A stretch of DNA of 5,379 nt from UBA1140 sp964409295 (GTDB lineage Bacteria; Campylobacterota; Campylobacteria; Campylobacterales; Sulfurovaceae). Location of the stretch: NCBI GenBank assembly GCA_964409295.1, contig CAYPCV010000089.1, forward strand, positions 1 through 5,379. Reading direction: 5' to 3'. The position numbers and the translations under genes were made by a program. The notes below the pieces were generated by a model. That model had not been told where the DNA came from, ran no database searches, and saw nothing but the letters and a program-made list of their open reading frames with translations. This document shows, in pieces, positions 1 through 5,379 of the stretch. The stretch's first letter is position 1. Every line of letters begins with the position of its first letter.

Positions 1-887
1 CCACTAGAACTGTTACCTACCATTGCATCGACATACTGCAAAGCACTCAAATATCGAAGTTGTCCTAAAGAAGTAAAACCTACTGATTTATGACTATTTT
101 TAACTACATACTCATCTATCATACTATTAATAACTCGACCATCGGTATCGGAATTGGCTTTTGTAAAAATAATATTTGTATCTTCCAATTCATCTACAAC
201 ATCAAGTAAAATTTGAAACTGTTCTTTAGCAGTTGAGCTTTCTAATGTTACAGGATGAAAAGTAATTAATATATTTTTTTTATTTAATTTAAAATCAATA
301 GATTGTTCAAATTCTTCTTTACTTAGAAGTTCAAGTTTTTTAATATTATCAATTCCTAAACCACCTACATTAAATACTCTACTTGGATGTTCTCCTAATT
401 GAATAACTCTATTTCTATACTCATCAGTAGCTGTAAAATGTAAATGACTCATCTTTGAAATACTATGCCGTATAGACTCATCAAAAGCACCCTCCGTTGT
501 CTCTCCACCATGTAAATGAGTAATGGGGATATTGGCTATCATCGCAGAGCTTACAGCAGAAAAAATTTCATATCTATCTCCTAAAACTACTAAAATATCA
601 GGTTTTAAATCCTCATATGCTTCTGCAAAAGAGATTTGAGCCAAGCCCATCGATTTAGAAATTCCAATAGCAGAATCTGAAGATAAAAGCATCTCGATTT
701 TTTTATCTATTTTAAACTCTTTTTCTATCTCTTTATAAGTCAATCCAAACTCTGGACTTAAATGCATTCCTGTAACTATCAGTTGAAGTTCTAATGCTTT
801 ATCTGCTTCTATCTCTTTCATAAGCCAATAGAGTAACCCATACTCTGCACGAGTTCCTGTTACCACACATATTTTTCTTTTATTCAT
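1..887 (-). CDS. legG: LegG/NeuC-type hydrolysing NDP-sugar 2-epimerase, 3' end cut by window edge
   Basis: Probable hydrolysing 2-epimerase: it should invert C2 of NDP-2,4-diacetamido-2,4,6-trideoxyglucose and release the nucleotide, giving free 2,4-diacetamido-2,4,6-trideoxymannose for LegI in the cytoplasm. I translated this frame by hand from ATG at 887. It stays open to the window edge for 295 full codons, and the family is usually about 370-390 residues, so roughly the last fifth is missing. Family marks of the NeuC/WecB fold are TGTRAEYG (residues 10-17), LGDRYE (102-107), HLHGGE (124-129), SIRHSISKMSHLHF (138-151), FHP (210-212) and GNSSSG at the very edge (291 onward). The start overlaps the legI stop as ATGA (887-884). 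The Shine-Dalgarno is weak (GAG about 5 bases upstream), so coupling to legI is likely. NeuC proper (UDP-GlcNAc to ManNAc) belongs to the same family; legB, legC and neuD next to it favour the LegG role. An A8 run lies inside the gene (274-281). Confidence 0.9.
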   Translation of the reverse strand, partial: MNKRKICVVTGTRAEYGLLYWLMKEIEADKALELQLIVTGMHLSPEFGLTYKEIEKEFKIDKKIEMLLSSDSAIGISKSMGLAQISFAEAYEDLKPDILVVLGDRYEIFSAVSSAMIANIPITHLHGGETTEGAFDESIRHSISKMSHLHFTATDEYRNRVIQLGEHPSRVFNVGGLGIDNIKKLELLSKEEFEQSIDFKLNKKNILITFHPVTLESSTAKEQFQILLDVVDELEDTNIIFTKANSDTDGRVINSMIDEYVVKNSHKSVGFTSLGQLRYLSALQYVDAMVGNSSS

Positions 888-1879
888 ATTAACTCATCAC
901 TACTATAATCTCTAATTGCTACCGTTCCAACGATTTCATCCCATCTCATAGGATTTATACCTATACTTGGTCGTTTAACAGCTAAATTATCTTCCGTAAA
1001 AACTTCTCCTTTTTTTATACTAGAAGAAGCAACAATAGATTTTCGTGCTATCTTAATATTAGGAGTTTCACTAGGGCTGGGCTTCTTAACTGATGAACCT
1101 AAAGCAATTTCTATATTTCTTATGGCTTTTACCATTGAGCTTAATTCATCAGGTTCTAAAGAGGCTTTATGGTCTGGACCTTCCATCGTTTTATCAAGCG
1201 TAAAATGCTTTTCAATGCAAGTTGCACCCATTGCCACAGCAGCTATGTCTACCTCTATTCCTAAAGTATGGTCACTGTATCCATAAGCTACATCAAACGT
1301 ATTTCCTATGGTTACCATTGCTCTTAAGTTAACATCTTCCATAGGTGTTGGGTACATGGTGTTCGCATGAAGCACGGTTATTTTTTCTTTTAGCGTTCCT
1401 GCATCTATTAAAACATCTAATGCATCTTCTATCTCTCCCATGTCTGCCATACCTGTAGATAAGATTACCTCTTTATTTAAAGAGCCTATATGTCGTAAAT
1501 AAGGTAAATTTGTAATTTCTCCACTAGGAATTTTAAATATCTTTAAACCTAAGTCATTAAGCATATCAATACTATCATGGTCAAAAGGAGTAGAGAGAAA
1601 TAGTATGTTTTTATTCTTACAATAAGCAATGAGTTTATGATGTGTATCAACATCCAGTTCTAATTTTTTCAACATATCAAACTGCGATTCACTAGCATCT
1701 GTTGTCTCTTTTTGATACTCAGCCTTAACAGCATTTTTAGAAACCAAATTTTCAGATTTAAAGGTCTGAAACTTAACAGCATCAACTCCTGCATCACTGG
1801 CTACATCAATAAGCTTTTTAGCCAATTCAATAGAGCCATTATGATTTACACCTGCTTCTGCTATAATAAAAACACTCAT
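884..1879 (-). CDS. legI: LegI/NeuB-family nonulosonate (legionaminic acid) synthase
   Basis: Condenses a 2,4-diacetamido-6-deoxymannose with phosphoenolpyruvate to give an N,N'-diacetyllegionaminic-acid-type sugar, in the cytoplasm with a divalent metal. The 331 residues match the usual family length (about 330-350). An N-terminal TIM barrel (about 1-265) shows AEAGVNHNG (7-15), VKFQTFK (35-41), STPFD (96-100), KIPSGE (116-121), YSDHT (201-205), EKHFTLD (223-229) and GPDHKASLEP (234-243). A C-terminal SAF/antifreeze-like domain (about 275-331) carries KRP at 302-304. His204, His225 and Arg303 sit at a constant 11-residue offset from the two metal-binding His and the substrate-contacting Arg that I recall in Neisseria NeuB (215, 236, 314), so the active site looks complete. 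The stretch HANTMYPTP (171-179) has Ala where many relatives have Cys. The start is an ATGA overlap with neuD and has a strong Shine-Dalgarno. NeuB sialic acid synthase is the alternative; the neighbouring legB and legC genes argue for LegI. Confidence 0.94.
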   Translation of the reverse strand: MSVFIIAEAGVNHNGSIELAKKLIDVASDAGVDAVKFQTFKSENLVSKNAVKAEYQKETTDASESQFDMLKKLELDVDTHHKLIAYCKNKNILFLSTPFDHDSIDMLNDLGLKIFKIPSGEITNLPYLRHIGSLNKEVILSTGMADMGEIEDALDVLIDAGTLKEKITVLHANTMYPTPMEDVNLRAMVTIGNTFDVAYGYSDHTLGIEVDIAAVAMGATCIEKHFTLDKTMEGPDHKASLEPDELSSMVKAIRNIEIALGSSVKKPSPSETPNIKIARKSIVASSSIKKGEVFTEDNLAVKRPSIGINPMRWDEIVGTVAIRDYSSDELI

Positions 1880-2448
1880 TTAACTACTCCTCCTGCTTTT
1901 ATAAATCCATTTAATTCAATATACTCTTTTGTTGTTGTATTGCTTCCTACAAAGGTATTTTCTTTTACAACAACGCCACCATTTATGATGACTCCCGTAC
2001 TTATATGAACGTTATCTTCAACTCTTGCATCATGCTCTATCAAAGCCTTTGTATTGATAATACAATTTACTCCAATCTTAGCATTTGCATTTACTAACGC
2101 ATGATGAAGAACAACTGTTCCTTCCTCTATTTCTGCATGTTTTGAAACATATGCAAAAGGAGAGATTATCACAGGTAATTCATAGCCAATCTCTTTTAAG
2201 ATATTAAAAAGCTTTACTCTTAAACTATTTGATTTTATCTGTCCAACCGTTACAAAAGCATATTTATATTGTGAAAATAATTTTTCCAAATCATCATCAC
2301 AAGCAATCACTTTATATCCTAAAACATCTTGACCAATTAACTCTTTTTTATCAATGATTCCAGCAATTTTATATTTACCTTCTTGTTCAATCACATCAAT
2401 AACCGATTTACAATGACCACCACCACCAACTAAAAGAATTTTTTCCAT
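1876..2448 (-). CDS. neuD: NeuD/PglD-family sugar N-acetyltransferase (likely LegH role)
   Basis: Left-handed beta-helix acetyltransferase of 190 residues. In this setting it most likely uses acetyl-CoA to acetylate the C4 amine made by LegC, giving NDP-2,4-diacetamido-2,4,6-trideoxyglucose. The N-terminal Rossmann-like PglD_N domain begins ILLVGGGGHCKSVIDVI (4-20) and includes AGIIDKK (29-35). Hexapeptide-repeat coils run from about residue 100 to 170 (HAEIEEGTVV, NAKIGVNCIINTKALIEHDARVEDNVHIS). EHD at 138-140 aligns with the catalytic His motif of PglD, making His139 the probable base. The protein ends soon after the last coil, slightly shorter than many relatives, but its stop overlaps the legI start, so it does not look truncated. 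The start codon shares one base with the legC stop (TAATG, 2450-2446), and there is no clear Shine-Dalgarno, which suggests coupled reinitiation. NeuD-family members are often annotated as sialic acid O-acetyltransferases; here the pathway requires an N-acetyltransferase and no other candidate is present. Confidence 0.85.
   Translation of the reverse strand: MEKILLVGGGGHCKSVIDVIEQEGKYKIAGIIDKKELIGQDVLGYKVIACDDDLEKLFSQYKYAFVTVGQIKSNSLRVKLFNILKEIGYELPVIISPFAYVSKHAEIEEGTVVLHHALVNANAKIGVNCIINTKALIEHDARVEDNVHISTGVIINGGVVVKENTFVGSNTTTKEYIELNGFIKAGGVVK
1887..1894 (-). promoter_or_regulatory. Strong Shine-Dalgarno of legI
   Basis: The minus strand reads AGGAGGAG, ending 7 bases before the legI ATG at 1879. 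It lies within the last codons of neuD, where it encodes the Gly-Gly of the C-terminus. It supports the 1879 start, and it is the only strong ribosome binding site I can see in the cluster; the other starts have weak or no such motif. Confidence 0.8.
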
Positions 2449-3590
2449 TACAACACTACCGAACTCGAAATATTAACAACTCTATCTTCTAACCATTGGG
2501 CATTAGAAAGGTCTCCACATTGAGCATCTTTAAACATTTCTAGTCTGTTCATTAGTCGCCAAATAGAACGGGTCATTACGCCATTGTCATTGGTATATTT
2601 TAAAAACTCATCTCTTGCTTTTTTATCTTTTAAAAGTACTGCATTGAGCCAATAGTTTGAAGTAGAATCTTTAGGCTCTTCAATAAACTCTATAGCTTTA
2701 TCTTTAAAAAATTCTTTATACTCAGAAGCCAATTCACGTTGTTTTCCTATAAAAAACTCCAAACTCTCCATCTGACCAACACCCATCGCTGCTGCTAAAT
2801 TGGTTAGTCTGTAGTTGTAACCCACTTCATCGTGAATGTATTCATAAGGATGAGGAACTTTAGCCGTAGTTGTAATGTGTTTGGCACGTTTGGCTAACGC
2901 TTCATCATCCGTTACAATCATACCCCCACCACCTGTGGTAATGATTTTATTACCATTAAAAGAAAAAATACCCACTTTTCCAAATGTTCCTGTATGTTGA
3001 CCTTTATAGTAAGAACCTAAACTCTCTGCTGAGTCTTCTACTACTGCAATATTGTACTTATCACAAATAGATACAATCTCTTCTATTTTACAAGCGTGTC
3101 CAAAAGTGTGCATGGGAACACAGGCTTTTATAACTTTATTAGTAGTTTTATTTATACATTCACTATTCTCATTCATAAAAGTTGACTCTTCTAAAAAAAC
3201 CTCTAACTTTTCAGCTGATAAACCTAGGGTATCTCTATCTACATCTATAAATATCGGTTGTGCATTACAGTAAGCAATGGCATTAGCCGTGGCTATAAAA
3301 GTCAAAGGTTGTGTAATCACTTCTGTATGTTCATCTACACCTACAATCTTTAAGCCTATATGTAATGCAGATGTTCCATTTGAAGTAGCAATTGCATATT
3401 TACTACCTACAAATTTAGCCATCATCTCTTCAAACTCTATGACATATTTACCAACACTTGAAACAAAAGTAGAATCTATTGCTTCGTTTATATACTTTTT
3501 TTCATTACCTATAAATTGTGGTTCATGCAAAGGTAAAAAATCTTTTGTTCCATAAGTTTCTTGGATAAAATCAACTACATTTTTATACAT
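2448..3590 (-). CDS. legC: LegC-type PLP-dependent sugar-nucleotide 4-aminotransferase
   Basis: DegT/DnrJ/EryC1-family (fold-type I) aminotransferase. It should convert the 4-keto-6-deoxy product of LegB into the 4-amino-4,6-dideoxy sugar nucleotide with PLP and an amino donor, normally glutamate. From Met at 3590 it has 380 residues, typical for the family. Marks: LHEPQFIGNEKKY (21-33), SNGTSALH (70-77), VVEDSAESLGS (183-193) with Asp186 expected to hold the PLP ring nitrogen, FSFNGNKIITTGGGGM (209-224) with Lys215 as the probable Schiff-base lysine, and GYNYRLTNLAAAMG (257-270). An in-frame ATG at 3605 would add five residues and overlap legB by 14 bases. I prefer 3590 because it follows the legB stop after one base and relatives, as I recall them, begin with a MYK-like sequence just before the (I/V)xFI segment; neither start has a good Shine-Dalgarno. 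PglE-like bacillosamine aminotransferases do the same chemistry; the legI and legG neighbours decide the name. Confidence 0.92.
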   Translation of the reverse strand: MYKNVVDFIQETYGTKDFLPLHEPQFIGNEKKYINEAIDSTFVSSVGKYVIEFEEMMAKFVGSKYAIATSNGTSALHIGLKIVGVDEHTEVITQPLTFIATANAIAYCNAQPIFIDVDRDTLGLSAEKLEVFLEESTFMNENSECINKTTNKVIKACVPMHTFGHACKIEEIVSICDKYNIAVVEDSAESLGSYYKGQHTGTFGKVGIFSFNGNKIITTGGGGMIVTDDEALAKRAKHITTTAKVPHPYEYIHDEVGYNYRLTNLAAAMGVGQMESLEFFIGKQRELASEYKEFFKDKAIEFIEEPKDSTSNYWLNAVLLKDKKARDEFLKYTNDNGVMTRSIWRLMNRLEMFKDAQCGDLSNAQWLEDRVVNISSSVVL

Positions 3591-3591
3591 C

Positions 3592-4782
3592 TTACATTTT
3601 CCCATCTAAATACTTACCTGTCTCTTTGTGTCCAAAGTTTGGTATCATTTTAAAAAACTCTTCAACTATCTCTTCTTTTTTCCAAGCAAGATTAGATTTA
3701 AAACCTTTTATAGTTTGCTCAAAAGAGTTTAATAACACTTCATCAAAATCAGCTTCATTTTTAATTACACCTAGATTGGTAAATCGTTCCATATCTAAAG
3801 TCTCATTATCTGTAAAAAATTCTTCAAAATCTTTCTCTCCTGTGGTATCACTAGAGGTAAAAAGACAAGGGTATTTTCCCTGTGCAGGTAAAGTTTTTGC
3901 TAAAGCTCTTGCTTCATCTTCATCTTTACACAAATGGGGTTCGTATCCTAAATTTTCTAAATATTTTACAGCAATATCTGCAAAAGAGATTAGATGTAAA
4001 TTCTCACTAAGTTTTGGAAAAAATATATCTCTATTCTCTCCAAAAATACAAGACATCAAACAGAGTTCGCCACTCTCTTGTGGCGTAACAAAGTAACGTT
4101 TTATGTCATTAGGTGCAACAAGTGGTTGTTGTTTTTGAATACGTTGATTAAACCCATGTAAAAGTGAGCCATCAGAAAAAGCCACATTGGCAAAACGTGC
4201 CATAGAAACTTTAATATCTTTAGATTTACGATGAACAAACATCTCCATGATTCGCTTACTTGCACCCATCATATTCACAGGATTTGCTGCCTTATCGGTA
4301 GAGACACAGAAGTATTTTTTTGTTCCATTTTCTATAGATTGTTGAAGAGTTTTATCGGTATTAAAAACATTTACATCTATCATTCTCATAAGTGTAAAAG
4401 GGTCTTTTTCACTTCGTACATGTTTTAATGCAGAAAGATTTAAAACATAATCGTATTGACCATCATTTTTTATGAAAGCATCATATTCTAATGAACCTAC
4501 ATCAAGAGCAAAGGTTTGAAAATCTCCATCTATATAACCAAATGAGCTACGAATATCTCGTACTAACTCAACCATATTATTTTCACTTATATCTACAACA
4601 TGAAGTTTTTTAGGACTTCTTTTGAATATCTCTTTTGTTACAGCTTGACCTATTGAACCTGCTCCACCTATTACTAGGAATGTTGAATTAGAGATAATTT
4701 CTTTTAATTCTTGATTATAATCTTTTATATCATTTGTAAAAAGTTCTTTTTCTCTTCCTATTAAGTTTAATACTTGACTCAT
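3592..4782 (-). CDS. legB: LegB-type NDP-GlcNAc 4,6-dehydratase (extended SDR, CapD-like)
   Basis: NAD(P)-dependent dehydratase expected to turn UDP- or GDP-GlcNAc into the 4-keto-6-deoxy sugar, the entry step of the legionaminic acid branch. It has 396 residues from Met at 4782. The Rossmann motif GGAGSIG is at 39-45 and the acidic VVDISENNM at 62-70. LNLSALKHV (114-122), STDKAANPVNMMGASK (161-176) and the substrate region RFANVAFSDGSLL (196-208) follow. The usual SDR Tyr-x-x-x-Lys is Met172-x-x-x-Lys176, as reported for WbpM/PglF-like dehydratases. A C-terminal extension (about 260-396) with SDTTGEKDFEEF (311-322) fits soluble LegB proteins; no membrane segments are seen, unlike long PglF/WbpM forms. 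A longer frame begins at a TTG (4800); I chose 4782 because it is an ATG in an ATGA overlap with the wecC stop. It could be labelled simply as a polysaccharide biosynthesis dehydratase, but legC after it makes LegB most likely. Confidence 0.9.
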   Translation of the reverse strand: MSQVLNLIGREKELFTNDIKDYNQELKEIISNSTFLVIGGAGSIGQAVTKEIFKRSPKKLHVVDISENNMVELVRDIRSSFGYIDGDFQTFALDVGSLEYDAFIKNDGQYDYVLNLSALKHVRSEKDPFTLMRMIDVNVFNTDKTLQQSIENGTKKYFCVSTDKAANPVNMMGASKRIMEMFVHRKSKDIKVSMARFANVAFSDGSLLHGFNQRIQKQQPLVAPNDIKRYFVTPQESGELCLMSCIFGENRDIFFPKLSENLHLISFADIAVKYLENLGYEPHLCKDEDEARALAKTLPAQGKYPCLFTSSDTTGEKDFEEFFTDNETLDMERFTNLGVIKNEADFDEVLLNSFEQTIKGFKSNLAWKKEEIVEEFFKMIPNFGHKETGKYLDGKM

Positions 4783-4788
4783 TTTTTT
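4779..4788 (-). other. ATGA stop/start overlap of wecC and legB preceded by an A7 run
   Basis: The minus strand reads AAAAAAATGA, where ATG starts legB and TGA ends wecC. The seven A bases fall in wecC phase as A AAA AAA, the phase of a -1 slippery heptamer. The ordinary reading is terminate-and-restart coupling. A -1 slip here would instead read straight into legB at its own ATG and make a WecC-LegB fusion. The overlap is seen directly; slippage is only a possibility, and no stimulatory hairpin was demonstrated. Confidence 0.5.
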
Positions 4789-5379
4789 AATATTCCACAA
4801 AAATCTAAACTATTTTCTATATTTAACTCTTTAAACTCATCATGCCCAACTAAAAATATAACCATATCTGCGTTATCTATAGCTTTTTTATACTTCACTA
4901 TTTCAAACTCATCAAAACTTTCAATATTGGGTTCAACTGCCAAAATCTCAAACCCATCAGAAATCAATCTTCTGGTTATATAAAGAGCAGGTGACTCTCT
5001 AAGGTCATCAATATTGGGCTTAAATGCTAACCCCATACAAGCAATCTTTGCTCCTCTTCCATGCTCATGTTCAAACTTTAAAGCCTCATTTTTAATCTTT
5101 TCAATTACCCACTCTGTTTTATAGGTATTAACCTCTCTCGCTGTACGAATCATTTTGGCATCTTCTCCACCAGCATGGACAATGAACCAAGGGTCAACAG
5201 CGATACAGTGTCCACCTACACCTGCTCCTGGTTTTAGGACATTTACTCTTGGGTGTCTATTGGTTAGTTTTATGAGTTCCCATACATCTATATCAAACTT
5301 ATCACAGAGGATACTAAGTTCATTTGCAAAGGCTATATTAGTATCTCGAAAGCTATTCTCTGTGAGCTTTGCCATCTCG
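4779..5379 (-). CDS. wecC: WecC-type UDP-N-acetyl-D-mannosamine dehydrogenase, 5' part cut by window edge
   Basis: C-terminal half of a UDP-glucose/GDP-mannose dehydrogenase-family enzyme, best matching WecC, which oxidises UDP-ManNAc twice with NAD to UDP-ManNAcA in the cytoplasm. The frame is open through the right edge. The Met at 5375 is internal: the residue before it is Glu, and (E)MAKLTENSFRD is the conserved central-domain segment of the family. In-window marks, numbered from that Met: the Lys3/Asn7 catalytic-region segment, NRHPRVNVLKPGAGVGGHC with Cys57 as the catalytic thiohemiacetal cysteine (codon about 5205-5207), IAVDPWFIV (58-66) and the C-terminal domain with GLAFKPNIDDLRESPA (115-130). 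WecC is about 420 residues, so roughly the first 220, including the N-terminal NAD fold, lie outside. HCIAVDPWFIV is WecC-like rather than WbpA- or Ugd-like. The stop TGA overlaps the legB ATG, so it heads the visible part of the operon. Confidence 0.92.
   Translation of the reverse strand, partial: EMAKLTENSFRDTNIAFANELSILCDKFDIDVWELIKLTNRHPRVNVLKPGAGVGGHCIAVDPWFIVHAGGEDAKMIRTAREVNTYKTEWVIEKIKNEALKFEHEHGRGAKIACMGLAFKPNIDDLRESPALYITRRLISDGFEILAVEPNIESFDEFEIVKYKKAIDNADMVIFLVGHDEFKELNIENSLDFCGILKK

Noticed and set aside
1712..2008. Plus-strand open frame of 98 codons across the legI/neuD junction
   Set aside because: It lies antisense to two well-supported genes, matches no family I recognise, and is explained by the AT-rich complement of their codons.
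2416..2427. Four tandem ACC triplets (GGT x4 on the coding strand) in neuD
   Set aside because: Encodes the glycine-rich loop GGGGH normal for the PglD_N domain; a change in copy number would stay in frame, so it is not a likely on/off switch.
3052..3555. Two plus-strand open frames (73 and 92 codons) inside legC
   Set aside because: Antisense shadows of the LegC coding sequence; their translations look like reversed codon composition with no domain or plausible start signal.
3626..4096. Plus-strand open frame of 156 codons inside legB
   Set aside because: Long, but fully antisense to a conserved LegB reading frame and Ser/Phe/Lys-rich in the way expected from the complement of Glu/Lys/Leu codons.
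4231..4428. Plus-strand open frame of 65 codons inside legB
   Set aside because: Antisense to the catalytic region of LegB, whose motifs are clear; no independent coding evidence.
884..4782. Pseudaminic acid rather than legionaminic acid pathway
   Set aside because: The window has a hydrolysing 2-epimerase of the NeuC type, a NeuD/PglD-type acetyltransferase and a Met-containing dehydratase. A pseudaminic set would show a PseG hydrolase, a PseH acetyltransferase and a Tyr-containing PseB.
4774..4983. Plus-strand open frame of 69 codons across the wecC/legB junction
   Set aside because: Antisense to the conserved C-terminal domain of WecC; no recognisable product.
1..5379. Search for CRISPR repeats, tRNA/rRNA, insertion sequence ends, promoters and hairpin terminators
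   Set aside because: Coding sequence occupies practically the whole window with no intergenic space, and I saw no spaced direct repeats, terminal inverted repeats or GC-rich hairpin followed by a T run.

Overview
This AT-rich window holds one continuous gene cluster. Six protein-coding genes lie head to tail on the minus strand, with essentially no non-coding DNA between them. Read in the direction of transcription (from high to low coordinates) they are: the 3' part of a wecC-type UDP-N-acetylmannosamine dehydrogenase (runs off the right edge), legB (sugar-nucleotide 4,6-dehydratase), legC (PLP aminotransferase), a neuD/pglD-type N-acetyltransferase, legI (NeuB-family nonulosonate synthase) and the 5' part of legG (NeuC-family hydrolysing 2-epimerase, runs off the left edge). 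No RNA gene, mobile element, CRISPR array, promoter or terminator could be supported. No intergenic stretch exceeds a few bases, and the plus-strand open frames are shadows of the real genes.

The five genes after wecC make up a textbook route to an N,N'-diacetyllegionaminic-acid-type sugar, a nine-carbon sialic-acid relative. LegB dehydrates a nucleotide-linked GlcNAc to the 4-keto-6-deoxy sugar, and LegC puts an amino group on C4. The NeuD-type enzyme acetylates that amine, giving NDP-2,4-diacetamido-2,4,6-trideoxyglucose. LegG inverts C2 and releases the nucleotide, and LegI condenses the free 6-deoxy-mannose derivative with phosphoenolpyruvate. The CMP-activating enzyme (legF/neuA type) and any transferase are not in the window. 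The likeliest place for legF is just beyond the left edge. The pathway assignment rests on recognised family motifs and gene order; the exact sugar stereochemistry and the carrier nucleotide (UDP or GDP) cannot be read from this DNA.

The partial wecC in front would make UDP-ManNAcA, a uronic acid typical of surface polysaccharides. Its stop codon overlaps the legB start, so the two products may serve the same surface glycan (O-antigen, capsule or similar) rather than only flagellin modification.

All five gene junctions are overlaps or a 1-base gap (ATGA three times, TAATG once, TAA-G-ATG once). This points to a single transcript with translational coupling. Two starts are better placed slightly downstream of the longest open frame: legB at 4782 and legC at 3590.

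The low GC content, Lys/Ile/Glu-rich proteins and leg gene set fit a Campylobacterota bacterium (Arcobacter/Sulfurimonas/Sulfurospirillum-like). This is an impression from composition and protein style, not a proven placement. I do not see an undescribed system here. The points worth a second look are the wecC-leg coupling, a slippery A7 run exactly at the wecC stop, the Met-for-Tyr active site of LegB and the uneven ribosome binding sites.
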